Shown in pieces: positions 44,360 to 53,344 of a stretch of 64,000 nucleotides of DNA. The notes beneath the pieces are model-generated. The model did not search any database. It was given only the letters and a program-made list of their open reading frames with translations, and was not told where the DNA came from. The stretch is from Gracilimonas sediminicola (GTDB lineage: Bacteria; Bacteroidota; Rhodothermia; Balneolales; Balneolaceae): contig NZ_JANDBC010000001.1 of assembly GCF_024320785.1 (NCBI RefSeq), positions 1,246,001-1,310,000 on the forward strand. The letters are read 5' to 3'. A program made the position numbers and the translations under genes. Within the stretch, counting starts at the first letter, position 1; every line of letters begins with the position of its first letter.

Positions 44360-44731
44360 TTAAGTGATTTGTTCATCCCTGATGAGCAACAGGATAGCTG
44401 CGTGCGGGACGATTAAATATTTTTCGTTTTCAAATTCAATTTCGTAGGCCTGTTTTTTCAGGAAAATGGCTAAATCTCCTTCAATAGCCTGCATGCCAAT
44501 GTACTTAGTATCGGTGCTTCCTTTCCAGGTCTCCTCGATATCGGTATTCGGGATGGGATAACCCGGGCCGGTTTTTACGATGTAGCCACTTTGGATTTCT
44601 TCTTTCTCCTTTACAGAAGCCGGAAGCACCAGTCCGCTCCGGGTGTGGGTTTCCATATCTCGCGGCTTGATGAGCACCCGGTCGCCCACAACCACAAATT
44701 TCTCAATGGAGTTCAAATATTCTTGTATCAT
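44360..44731 (-). CDS. Divergent GroES-like co-chaperone
   Basis: This 123-residue protein has the Cpn10 fold pattern: VVVGDRVLIKPRDMETHTRSG, a mobile loop ending SGLVLPAS, IVKTGPGYPIPN and a final LIVPHAAILLLI. It is about 25 residues longer than usual, owing to an N-terminal extension and an insertion (residues 76-96, DIEETWKGSTDTKYIGM) before the strand that normally reads VLYGKY. No groEL is adjacent. It may be a specialised second GroES; the loop that contacts GroEL seems intact. Confidence 0.8.
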   Translation of the reverse strand: MIQEYLNSIEKFVVVGDRVLIKPRDMETHTRSGLVLPASVKEKEEIQSGYIVKTGPGYPIPNTDIEETWKGSTDTKYIGMQAIEGDLAIFLKKQAYEIEFENEKYLIVPHAAILLLIRDEQIT

Positions 44732-44877
44732 AGCTTGCTTCGAAATTTTCTGTAAAGATACGGAATTTGATGCTTTGGTAAACCGTTTGCATACATCAAT
44801 TATACCCCTGATTATTCCCTTGAAACTTTCGAAGCTATTAACCCGATAAAGTCAGGTATCAACGAAGGACATTCTCT

Positions 44878-45714
44878 ATGAACAACAAATTATGTGTGAT
44901 TACCGGAGCCAATTCCGGTATTGGATTTGAAACCACCAAAGCGCTGGCAAAAAAAGGCGCCTACATTGTGATGGTTTGCCGGAATGAAGACAAAGCCGAA
45001 GAAGCCCGGCAGCAAATCGTCGATGAAACTTCAAACCCCGGAATTGATATTGTACTATGCGATTTTGCCATCCAGTCAGAAATTCGGGACGCTGCAGAGA
45101 AGATTAAAGCCGATTATGATAAAGTGGATGTGCTAATCAACAATCACGGCTTTTTGGCTTCAGACCGGGAAGAAACGGTAGACGGGCTGGAAAAGACCTT
45201 TGCAGTAAATCACATCGGCTACTTTTTGTTTACCAACCTGCTTTTGGACCACATCAAAGCCTCTGACTATGCTCGTATAATCAGTGTGGCCTCAGAAGCT
45301 CACCGCCGTGGAGAGTTTGACCCGGAAAACCTTCAGCTTTCCGAAGCATACAAACCCATTAAGGCCTATGGAAATTCTAAGTTGTTCAATATTCTGTTCA
45401 CCAAAGAACTGGCCCACCGTCTGGTTGATACGCATGTTACGGCAAACTGCCTTCACCCCGGAGTCATAGCCTCCAATTTTGCCAACAGTGCCAGCTGGAT
45501 TATGAAAACACTCTTTACAATCGGTAAGCCGTTCATGGCCTCTTCCCGTAAAGGAGCTCAAACATCCATTTATCTTGCTGCCTCTGCGGATGTAGAGAAT
45601 GTGAATGGCGCTTACTTCAAAAACAAAAAGGCAGCCACCCCCAGTAAAACCGCCCGTGATGCCGATGCAGCCCGGGAGTTGTGGAAAATGAGCGAAAAGC
45701 TATGTGGTTTATAG
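44878..45714 (+). CDS. SDR family oxidoreductase (retinol dehydrogenase-like)
   Basis: This 278-residue short-chain dehydrogenase has the nucleotide motif TGANSGIGFETTKALA at residues 8-23, NNHG near residue 90, the catalytic serine in ISVASEAHRRG and the YGNSK Tyr-Lys pair near 162-166. The order and spacing match the RDH11-14/WWOX-like classical SDRs. The substrate is unknown. It stands alone, divergent from groES. Confidence 0.9.
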   Translation: MNNKLCVITGANSGIGFETTKALAKKGAYIVMVCRNEDKAEEARQQIVDETSNPGIDIVLCDFAIQSEIRDAAEKIKADYDKVDVLINNHGFLASDREETVDGLEKTFAVNHIGYFLFTNLLLDHIKASDYARIISVASEAHRRGEFDPENLQLSEAYKPIKAYGNSKLFNILFTKELAHRLVDTHVTANCLHPGVIASNFANSASWIMKTLFTIGKPFMASSRKGAQTSIYLAASADVENVNGAYFKNKKAATPSKTARDADAARELWKMSEKLCGL

Positions 45715-45766
45715 ATCTTTGCCATTGATTAATCGACCAACTGAAGAAAATTTTCAACCTTTTCTT

Positions 45767-45827
45767 GGAGATCGCTTCGTCGACGAACACTTCAAACCAA
45801 TTCAAGCATTGGGCTCCTCGCGATGAC
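45767..45827 (-). repeat. GTCATCGCGAGGAGC-type dispersed repeat
   Basis: Read on the minus strand, GTCATCGCGAGGAGC (45827-45813) is followed by CGTCGACGAAGCGATCTCC (45785-45767). This is the wording of a well-known dispersed bacterial element (GTCATTGCGAGGAGC...GAAGCAATCTCC). Only one copy of this version is seen in the window. Confidence 0.65.
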
Positions 45828-45846
45828 TGCTCTTTTTATTCTCGAG

Positions 45847-46050
45847 TTATTTCAGGTTCAGCTTCGAAATCACAATGCCGGCTACCATTACAACTGCTGA
45901 GATAATAATGGGAGTGTAGTCTCCGGTACTGATGGCAACATCTGCACCGAAAGCCTCAATAGATTCAGAATCCTGCATGTACTGGTATCCAAAATAGATA
46001 ATTCCTATTAATCCACCCGCGGTTAACATGCCGCCTATAGTCTTTTTCAT
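45847..46050 (-). CDS. Small membrane protein, 67 residues (DUF3185-like)
   Basis: Two membrane segments are visible (residues 6-24 and 47-65) around a short acidic loop. The pattern LIGIIYFGYQYMQDSESI and a second helix IIISAVVMVAGIVISKL resemble DUF3185, a family of small inner-membrane proteins of unknown function. It is downstream of the copper genes on the same strand, but a terminator lies between them. Confidence 0.7.
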   Translation of the reverse strand: MKKTIGGMLTAGGLIGIIYFGYQYMQDSESIEAFGADVAISTGDYTPIIISAVVMVAGIVISKLNLK

Positions 46051-46160
46051 ATGTCTTTGTTTTGTTTGTATTCACCCTATTAAAGACTTTCAGCAGCATT
46101 TTGTTTCATTTATTTCGTAAAATCATTGTTAAATAATTTATTTTGTGTATCACGTATATA

Positions 46161-46195
46161 AAAAAAGGCTTACCGGTTATCGGCAAGCCTTTTTT
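46161..46195. terminator. Bidirectional terminator
   Basis: AAAAAAGGCTTACCG (46161-46175) pairs with CGGCAAGCCTTTTTT (46181-46195), with one mismatch. The stem has A and T runs on both sides. It ends the copper operon on the minus strand. Confidence 0.88.
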
Positions 46196-46214
46196 AATTA
46201 CCTAAATGCTACTT

Positions 46215-46694
46215 TTAGTGTGAAGAATACACGCTGGTAGTCCCGTCTTTCTTTAGGAGTAATACATCATAATTGTCAGCGGGACGTCCCGGCATTTCCA
46301 TTCCGGGAGATCCGGTTGGCATTCCCGGAACTGCTAAACCAATTACATCTTCCGGTTTTTCCTGAAGCAGACGCTCCACATCTTCGCGGGGCACGTGTCC
46401 TTCCACAACATAATCGCCGATCATGGCTGTGTGGCAGGAAGCCAATTCACGGGTAATTCCGTTTTGCTGCTTCACCTGCATAAGGACCGGGGTCGGAACT
46501 TCTTCTACAGAAAACTCCCCCTCTTCCATATGATCGCCCCACTTGGTGCAACACTGGCAACCTTCATTTTTATACATCACCACTTCGGTTTTATCGGACA
46601 AGATGCTTTGCGGAGAATTACCCGGCCAGAACAAAAAAGCAGCAACACCTACGGTTACTAATAATCCAACAACTAAAATTTTCGCGTTATTCAT
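46215..46694 (-). CDS. DUF411 metal-binding protein
   Basis: This 159-residue protein has an N-terminal membrane anchor or signal (residues 5-24). DUF411 follows: MYKNEGCQCCTKWGDHM, then ASCHTAMIGDYVVEGHVP. A Met-rich stretch (AVPGMPTGSPGMEMPG) near residue 125 could bind copper. DUF411 proteins (CopG-like) are usually encoded beside copper efflux genes, as here. Location is the periplasmic face. It is third in the copper set, after copZ and copA. Confidence 0.9.
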   Translation of the reverse strand: MNNAKILVVGLLVTVGVAAFLFWPGNSPQSILSDKTEVVMYKNEGCQCCTKWGDHMEEGEFSVEEVPTPVLMQVKQQNGITRELASCHTAMIGDYVVEGHVPREDVERLLQEKPEDVIGLAVPGMPTGSPGMEMPGRPADNYDVLLLKKDGTTSVYSSH

Positions 46695-46761
46695 ATTCTA
46701 TGTTTGTTTAAAATGATTTGCGACAAGATAACTTTCCTGAAGCAATTTTGTTTTACCGGAT

Positions 46762-49023
46762 TTAGTTCAATTTTGCCTTCCCAAGCCGGCGGGAATTAAA
46801 CACCACGTTGATGGAACTGAATGCCATCGCGGCTTCGGCCAGCAGCGGATGCAGCCATCCTACAAAAGCCAGCGGTATCATGATCAGGTTGTAGAAAAAG
46901 GCCCAGAATAAATTCTGCTTAATTTTGGTGAACGTTTTCTTGCTAAGGTTAATCGACCGAATCACCGCCGACAGATCTCCTTTTACCAGCACAATATCCC
47001 CGGATTCTATCGCCACATCCGTTCCGGTTCCAATGGCAATTCCAACATCAGCCAGGGTAAGTGCCGGAGCATCGTTGATGCCGTCACCGACCATAGCTAC
47101 CACTTCTCCGGAATCCTGAAGGCGTTTCACTTCATTGGATTTTTGGTCGGGCAGTACTTCCGCGATCACTTCATCAATACCAACCTGATCGGCAATTGCA
47201 CGGGCTGTTTTCTGATTGTCTCCTGTGAGCATAATGGTTTTGAGTCCCAGTTTTTTAAGTTCATCAATGGCTTGCTTACTGTCTTCTTTTACTTCATCGG
47301 CAATGCCAAGCAACCCAGCAATTTCGCCATCAAAACTGACCAACACGGCTGTTTTCGCTTTTTCTTCCAACTGCTGTTTCTGAGATGAAACATTCGAAGA
47401 TATTTTCGTCCCCAGCTTTTCCATCAGTGATGGTGTTCCAACGCCCACCTTCTTGCCATCCAGTTCAGCATACACACCCTTTCCCGTTATGGATTCAAAA
47501 CCGGAGACTTCTGCCGGTTTAATGTCTTTCTCGGAAGCATAGTTTACAACTGCCCGGGCGAGCGGATGTTCGGAATTGTTTTCTACTGATGCCGCCCATT
47601 TCAACAGGTCAGCGTCTTTGGTTTCGCCAAATGAGATCACATCCGTCACCGTTGGTTTTCCTTTGGTGATGGTGCCCGTTTTATCCAGCACAATGGCATT
47701 CACATCTTTCATGCGCTGAATGGCTTCCCCTTTTCGGATAAGGATTCCATTTTCGGCTCCAAGTCCTGAGCCCACCATCAGGGCCGTTGGAGTTGCCAAT
47801 CCCAACGCACATGGACAGGCAATTACCAGGACGGCAATCATCGCATAAAAAGCCAACGCCGTTGATCCTAAATCCGGATTAACCCAGGGAATAAAAGCAG
47901 AAGCCCACTCCACAATTCCTCCGAAAAAGTCCGGGAATAGCAGCCATGAGGAAAGTGTAACCAACGCCAACAATAAAACCACCGGTACAAATATACTGGT
48001 GACCCGATCGGCAAAATCCTGAATCGGGATTTTACTTCCCTGGGCTTCCTCCACCAGCTTTATGACCTGGTTCAGGAAAGTCTCATTTCCCACTTTCGTA
48101 GCCTTCACCTTCAGCACGCTGTTGGTATTCAGGGTAGCACCAATCACTTCGTCTCCTTCCGACTTTTCCACCGGCATCGATTCTCCGGTTGCGATGGACT
48201 CGTCCACGCTGCTGCTTCCTTCAATAACTTCTCCATCTGTTGGAATTTTTTCTCCCGGCCGCACCAGCATGACATCCCCAACTTGTAATTCTTTAATTGG
48301 GATCTTTACTTCTTCCCCCTCTCTCAGAACAGAAGCTTCTTTAGCTCCCAGCGTCAATAACTTTCGGATGGCCTGAGAAGCACTGCCTTTGGCCTTCGTT
48401 TCAATAAACCGACCGGTTAAGTGAAAGGCCATAATCATACCCCCGATCATAGCAAAGCTGTGGAAATCAGGCCCGTACCCCAGTTCATGGGCCAGCTTTA
48501 CAAAACCGGTAGAAAGTGAAGCCAGAGCTCCCATGGCAATCAACACATCCATATTGGGACTCAGGTTTACCGTTGACTTCCACGCACTTTTGATGGTTTC
48601 CCATCCGGGTACAAAAATGGCAAAACCGGAGAGCAGGATCATTCCCAACTCCATTCCCACCGGACCTAAAAACATATAATGGGCAATCCACATTGGGAGC
48701 ATCCAAAGCAGCGTCAAAGCCGTAGGAACCCACGACCTCACCATATTTCTTTTGGCAGTTTCGTACTTCTTTTGCTCCCTCTCTTCTACTTTATCTGCCC
48801 TCGTGCCGGAATCCGAATCATCCCGGATCAGCGTATACCCGGCATTCGCAACTGCTTCTGCAAAATCATCCATGGTGAGGTCGCCCTCATATTCCACCAC
48901 CGCTGATTCTGTAGCCAAATTTACGCTGGCAGATTTCACCCCTTCCAGGTTTTCGAGCTGTTTATCCACGGCATTGGCACAGCCTGCACAATGCATCCCA
49001 TCAATTTGAAGTGTGGCTTTCAT
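46762..49023 (-). CDS. copA: Copper-translocating P1B-type ATPase
   Basis: This 753-residue pump exports Cu(I) from the cytoplasm. It has one N-terminal heavy-metal domain (GMHCAGC at residues 9-15), eight membrane helices, the metal-site motif CPC at about 402-404, the phosphorylation site DKTGT at about 446 and the hinge [11 protein letters not shown] near 640. The C-terminal helix pair has MIPLAFVGW and [12 protein letters not shown], which hold the second and third Cu ligands. One HMA domain is typical for such enzymes. It begins two bases after copZ, in an operon with it. Confidence 0.96.
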   Translation of the reverse strand: MKATLQIDGMHCAGCANAVDKQLENLEGVKSASVNLATESAVVEYEGDLTMDDFAEAVANAGYTLIRDDSDSGTRADKVEEREQKKYETAKRNMVRSWVPTALTLLWMLPMWIAHYMFLGPVGMELGMILLSGFAIFVPGWETIKSAWKSTVNLSPNMDVLIAMGALASLSTGFVKLAHELGYGPDFHSFAMIGGMIMAFHLTGRFIETKAKGSASQAIRKLLTLGAKEASVLREGEEVKIPIKELQVGDVMLVRPGEKIPTDGEVIEGSSSVDESIATGESMPVEKSEGDEVIGATLNTNSVLKVKATKVGNETFLNQVIKLVEEAQGSKIPIQDFADRVTSIFVPVVLLLALVTLSSWLLFPDFFGGIVEWASAFIPWVNPDLGSTALAFYAMIAVLVIACPCALGLATPTALMVGSGLGAENGILIRKGEAIQRMKDVNAIVLDKTGTITKGKPTVTDVISFGETKDADLLKWAASVENNSEHPLARAVVNYASEKDIKPAEVSGFESITGKGVYAELDGKKVGVGTPSLMEKLGTKISSNVSSQKQQLEEKAKTAVLVSFDGEIAGLLGIADEVKEDSKQAIDELKKLGLKTIMLTGDNQKTARAIADQVGIDEVIAEVLPDQKSNEVKRLQDSGEVVAMVGDGINDAPALTLADVGIAIGTGTDVAIESGDIVLVKGDLSAVIRSINLSKKTFTKIKQNLFWAFFYNLIMIPLAFVGWLHPLLAEAAMAFSSINVVFNSRRLGKAKLN

Positions 49024-49025
49024 GG

Positions 49026-49244
49026 TTATCCTTTCACTCCTTTCATTGAATAGCCGGAGTCATCGATAGCTTTTTCGAAATCGGTCAGCTGAACACGGGA
49101 ATCATCATATGAGACCTCAGCCGTTTCCTTATCGAGTTCCACGTTTACAGACCCAACTCCTTCTAATGATTGCAGTGCAGATTCAACGGTGTTTACACAT
49201 CCGCTGCATCCCATTCCTGATATATTTATAGTGATTGTCTTCAT
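49026..49244 (-). CDS. copZ: CopZ-like copper chaperone
   Basis: This 72-residue protein is a single heavy-metal-associated domain with the GMGCSGC motif (residues 10-16) and the usual beta-alpha-beta-beta-alpha-beta pattern ([21 protein letters not shown]). It binds Cu(I) and delivers it to CopA, whose gene follows after two bases. It is first in the operon. No obvious copper-regulator site can be named from the sequence. Confidence 0.93.
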   Translation of the reverse strand: MKTITINISGMGCSGCVNTVESALQSLEGVGSVNVELDKETAEVSYDDSRVQLTDFEKAIDDSGYSMKGVKG

Positions 49245-50038
49245 AGCATTGGTTTTTGAATTTTATTCAAGATAAGTCTCTCCACACTTCCTGAAATGCT
49301 GAATATTGATGGATGTTTACACTATTCTGTCATCTCAACATATTTAGTGACGGCAGGGTTTTAGCTTGCGCACCAAAATAGACATCAAGGCCATCCTTCA
49401 ATCCTGCAAATCATGGTTCAATGCCGGTTATCAAAAATGTGCCCTTCGTTGGCTAACCCATCCTTGTTCCTTCCCTTTTTTGAAGGGAAGGAGACTCCAT
49501 AGCTGCTATGCCAAAAAGAATCAAACCAATTGCTTATGTAGTGCAATACATCGGTGCTATAAATGAAGTTCTAACACACCCATAATATCTTCCGGTTAAC
49601 AAGCATGCCCTTCAGGGCTGAGTTACAGGCTGAACACAACCAAAAAATTCCGACAATCCTTACATCCTAAAAATCATGGTTCAAAACCACTCACAATATA
49701 AACCTTCGCTAACAAACCCATCCTTGTTCCTTCCCTTTTTTGAAGGAAAGGAGACTCCATAACTGCTATACCAAAAAGAATCAATCCACTTGCTTATGTA
49801 ATGCAATACATCGGTACTATAAATGAAGTTCAAACACACCCATAATGTCTTCCGGTAAACAAGTATGCCCTTCAGGGCTGAGTTACAGGCTGAACACAAC
49901 CAAAAAAATTCCGACAATCCCAACACCCTGAAAATCATGATCCCCATTAACTAAGAATAATGCACATAAACCAATTTTTGCAATTTTTCTCCGTCAAAGT
50001 TTTTATTCTCAGGCTTCATTCTTAACACCGATTTATCC
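49245..50038. other. 794-bp intergenic region between copZ and the S9 peptidase
   Basis: The first 146 bases presumably carry the copZ promoter. Most of the rest is a tandem repeat (49391-49945). The last 90 bases hold the S9 gene promoter. Open frames here cut across the repeat and are not conserved between the two copies. Confidence 0.7.
49391..49945. repeat. 262-bp tandem direct repeat, two copies plus a remnant
   Basis: Copy one starts near 49391 and copy two near 49654; AAATCATGGT at 49408 and 49671 sets the 263-base period. A third partial copy starts AAATCATGAT at 49932. The copies are highly similar, with scattered substitutions. Each contains the palindrome CTTCCCTTTTTTGAAGGGAA or a close variant, and GCCCTTCAGGGC. 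No conserved protein frame runs through them. Confidence 0.85.
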
Positions 50039-52111
50039 ATGAAAAAACTGATTTCATTTACACTCGTTCTGTTACTTTTTGGTGCTGACCTCGATGCCCG
50101 GCAGTTTCCTGAACAACTGGAATTCAAAGACATCTTTCATGAGCCGTTTATTCCCGGTGCCCGTCCGTCCTTTTCTCATTTCTCACCGGATGGCAAAACC
50201 ATCTATTACACCTGGAGCGACTCGGCCACTTCAGATACCGATCTCTTCCGTGTTGGATTAAGTGGGAAAAATCAGCAGAAGGCCGAGGATAATGTAATCC
50301 GAAATTATGAGCTGTCACCCAATGGTAATCACGTCCTTTACACCAAAGACGGAGACCTTGTGCTGGCGGATAAAAGCTTCGAGAATGAACGAGTAATTGT
50401 GGCCTCAAAAGGTTTTGATTACGATCCCGTTTGGAGTGCCGATGGCTCACGCTTTGCTTTTGTTCAGAACGGAGACGTCTGGGTTTCCGGGGTTGAACAG
50501 GCTTTTATGAAGCAAATTACCAACCGTAAAGAAGACAGACCCGGATATAATGTGGAACATTGGGCCGGCAACAAATTAGTGATTACTCAGACAGACCGTT
50601 CAGATTACCGGGAGGTGTTCTTTCCCGAATACGCGGACACCTTCGTAGAGCCCGGAGGTGATGGCCGCGGCATCCCAACCCGAATTGTATCTATTGCCGG
50701 TGTTGATTCCGGAGATGTTGAAATCATTTTCACCCATAAAGGATACCTGGATACGGATGTAAGTTCATCAGGAAAACATCTCGCCATCGACTACCTGGAT
50801 CCTGCCATGAAAAACCGAACCATCACCGTGTATAACGTGAACACACTGGAGGCTAAGACGCTTTTTGAGGATGAAACAGAAGGCTGGATGTACAACACCA
50901 ACATGGAATTTGCCCCCATTACCGATCGGCTGATGTTCCAAAGTGAGCAGGACGGCTGGAATCATATCTACACCGTTAACCCGGACGGCACCGGATTTGA
51001 GCAGCATACGTTTGGGGAATATGACATCCCGTGGGCTACCTGGCTTGATGAGCGGACCATTGTTATGGCCACTTCTGAAATGGATCCCGGCGAACGACAG
51101 CTATACAAGCTGGACATCATCACCAACCTGCCAACTAAGCTCACCACCGAAGAAGGCTACCGAAGAGATTTCGAAATCAGCCACGACCGTCGGTATGTGG
51201 TGTATGAAAAAACCTATTTCAACGAGCCCTTCGATTTGTACGTGGTAGATACCATGATCCCCCAAAGAGAAACTCAGCTTACCAACACCGTTCTCGATTC
51301 TTTTTATGAATATGACTGGCAGCAAGAGGATTATTTGCGATTTAACGGTCGCGATGGAGAAACACGGCTGTCTATGTCGGTATTGAAACCGGCCAAAAGA
51401 AATCCGGACGGCAACCCGGTGGTAGTTTTTGTACACGGTGCCGGATCACTTCAAAACGTGTACAAAGGCTGGTCAAATAATTACTGGCGGGAGTATATGT
51501 TTCATCAATATTTAACCCTGCAGGGGTATTATGTGATTGAAGTGGATTACCGGCACAGCACCGGATACGGACGTAAATTCCGCGAAGACGTCACCAACTG
51601 GATGGGCAAATACGAAACCGAAGACATCGAAGACGGACTCGCATTCCTGGCTGATAATTATGACAAAGCTGATACCTCGCGCGTAGGAATTTATGGCGGT
51701 AGTTACGGCGGCTTCATGGCGCTATATGCGGTGGGCGTTTCTCCTGAACACTTTGACGCAGCAGCCGGATTGCGGTCGGTCACCAACTGGGAAAATTATT
51801 ATTACGCCAACCCCTGGTACACCCTGCCGAGATTAGGAACTCCGGAAGACAATCCCGAGAATTACGCCCGTAGCTCGCCCATCACCTATGCAGATTCGCT
51901 GGAACAACCGGTTATACTGTTACATGGGTTGATTGATGATAATGTAGGTTTCCAGGATGCCGTGCATTACATTGAGATCCTCATCCAAAGCGGAAATGAA
52001 GAATTCGAGATGATGATGTACCCAACCGAGCGACACAGCTTCCGGGATGAAGATGCCTGGTATGACGAATACCGCCGCATTTATGAATTCTTTGAAAAAC
52101 ATTTGAAGTAA
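50039..52111 (+). CDS. Secreted S9 family peptidase (prolyl oligopeptidase/DPP-IV type)
   Basis: This 690-residue protein has a signal peptide (residues 1-20). An N-terminal beta-propeller of WD40-like (TolB-type) repeats follows to about residue 420, for example HFSPDGKTIYYTWSD. The alpha/beta hydrolase domain comes next. The catalytic serine is in GIYGGSYGGFMALYA near residue 558, the Asp in LIDDNVGF and the His in PTERHSFRDE. Such enzymes cut after proline or alanine in short peptides. No operon is evident; the downstream MBL gene has its own start 68 bases away. Confidence 0.93.
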   Translation: MKKLISFTLVLLLFGADLDARQFPEQLEFKDIFHEPFIPGARPSFSHFSPDGKTIYYTWSDSATSDTDLFRVGLSGKNQQKAEDNVIRNYELSPNGNHVLYTKDGDLVLADKSFENERVIVASKGFDYDPVWSADGSRFAFVQNGDVWVSGVEQAFMKQITNRKEDRPGYNVEHWAGNKLVITQTDRSDYREVFFPEYADTFVEPGGDGRGIPTRIVSIAGVDSGDVEIIFTHKGYLDTDVSSSGKHLAIDYLDPAMKNRTITVYNVNTLEAKTLFEDETEGWMYNTNMEFAPITDRLMFQSEQDGWNHIYTVNPDGTGFEQHTFGEYDIPWATWLDERTIVMATSEMDPGERQLYKLDIITNLPTKLTTEEGYRRDFEISHDRRYVVYEKTYFNEPFDLYVVDTMIPQRETQLTNTVLDSFYEYDWQQEDYLRFNGRDGETRLSMSVLKPAKRNPDGNPVVVFVHGAGSLQNVYKGWSNNYWREYMFHQYLTLQGYYVIEVDYRHSTGYGRKFREDVTNWMGKYETEDIEDGLAFLADNYDKADTSRVGIYGGSYGGFMALYAVGVSPEHFDAAAGLRSVTNWENYYYANPWYTLPRLGTPEDNPENYARSSPITYADSLEQPVILLHGLIDDNVGFQDAVHYIEILIQSGNEEFEMMMYPTERHSFRDEDAWYDEYRRIYEFFEKHLK

Positions 52112-52178
52112 GCGGAACCGTTCTGAAATTTATTTCGGGTAATTAAAGTTATCATCCGGAGAATCACTTATTACTGCC

Positions 52179-53240
52179 ATGAACCTATTTAAGAAAATAA
52201 TGCTCTGGATTGCCGGCCTTCTGATTACCGCCTCCTTGTTTATAACCATTGTCGGCTGGGCGGTTTCCAAACCCGGGTATCAGGGACCGGAATCGGACCA
52301 TTTCAATGGGACTACCTTTGAGAATCCCGGTAATGTACCAACCAAAGACTTTTTCGATGTGATGAAGTGGTATTTCCAACGGGACCAGGGGGAGTGGAAT
52401 GAAGTTCCTGAAGAAGAAATCACCTTTGCAGAGCGCCCTGATGATAATGTCACATCAGGCTTGAAAATCACCTATGTCAATCACTCTACGTTCCTGATTC
52501 AAACAGCTGGGGTCAATATTCTCACTGACCCTGTTTGGAGTAAGCGGGTAAGCCCGATGTCGTTTACAGGCCCAAAAAGATTTCGCCCACCCGGAGTCCG
52601 GTTCGAAGACCTTCCGCCCATCGACCTGATCATTATCAGTCATAATCATTATGATCACTTGGATATCAGCACCCTGAAGAAGCTGAATGAAAAGTTTGAA
52701 CCACGGGTGATTGTTCCGCTTGGTGTCGATGTTTACCTGAATCAGGAAGGTATTCAAAATACCATTCCATTGGATTGGGAAGAAGATCAGCCTATCGACA
52801 GCGACATTACTGTTCACTCCGTTCAGGCGCAGCATTTTTCAGCACGCGGTTTATTTGACCGGGATAAAACCCTTTGGTCTGGTTATGTAATCGACACTCC
52901 CTCAGGCAGCGTGTACTTTGCCGGAGATACCGGTTATGGAGACTTTTTCACCAGTATCGGGGAGAACCATCCGGATATAAAAGTTGGCCTGATTCCTATT
53001 GGCGCCTACAAACCCCGCTGGTTTATGAAGCCGATGCATGTAAACCCGGAAGAAGCCATCCAAATCCATAAAGATGTTGGAGCTGAAATTTCCTTTGGTA
53101 TGCACTTCGGCACCTTTCCCCTCGCCGACGATGGCATGAAAGACCCCGAAAATGATTTTGCCAAAGCCATGCAGCAACCCAAAAACAGCGGAGTGAACTT
53201 TAAACTGCTTACCGAAGGGGATAGTTTTCAGGTTCAGTAA
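52179..53240 (+). CDS. NAPE-PLD/UlaG-like metallo-beta-lactamase-fold hydrolase
   Basis: This 353-residue protein has an N-terminal membrane anchor (residues 5-30). The catalytic part starts with ITYVNHSTFLIQTAGVNILTDP, and the zinc motif HNHYDHLD lies near residue 154; VYFAGDTGYG holds the bridging Asp. The pattern matches the N-acyl-phosphatidylethanolamine phospholipase D-like group, common in Bacteroidota, with lipid phosphodiester substrates suspected. It follows the S9 peptidase gene, possibly in one transcript. Confidence 0.88.
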   Translation: MNLFKKIMLWIAGLLITASLFITIVGWAVSKPGYQGPESDHFNGTTFENPGNVPTKDFFDVMKWYFQRDQGEWNEVPEEEITFAERPDDNVTSGLKITYVNHSTFLIQTAGVNILTDPVWSKRVSPMSFTGPKRFRPPGVRFEDLPPIDLIIISHNHYDHLDISTLKKLNEKFEPRVIVPLGVDVYLNQEGIQNTIPLDWEEDQPIDSDITVHSVQAQHFSARGLFDRDKTLWSGYVIDTPSGSVYFAGDTGYGDFFTSIGENHPDIKVGLIPIGAYKPRWFMKPMHVNPEEAIQIHKDVGAEISFGMHFGTFPLADDGMKDPENDFAKAMQQPKNSGVNFKLLTEGDSFQVQ

Positions 53241-53344
53241 CCTAAGCGGATGGTCTTTATAAGACACGAAATGATTCAACAATTCCACCTAATTTTTAGT
53301 CGATCATTTTGTACATTGTCGCAGAGTCAAAGCGACCTTTGAGA

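Noticed and set aside
49391-49945. CRISPR array
   Set aside because: The repeat period is 262 bp with no short repeat-spacer pattern, and no cas genes are present in the window.
49681-49947. 88-residue minus-strand frame in the tandem repeat
   Set aside because: The equivalent position in the other repeat copy is not an intact frame, so protein coding is not conserved between copies.
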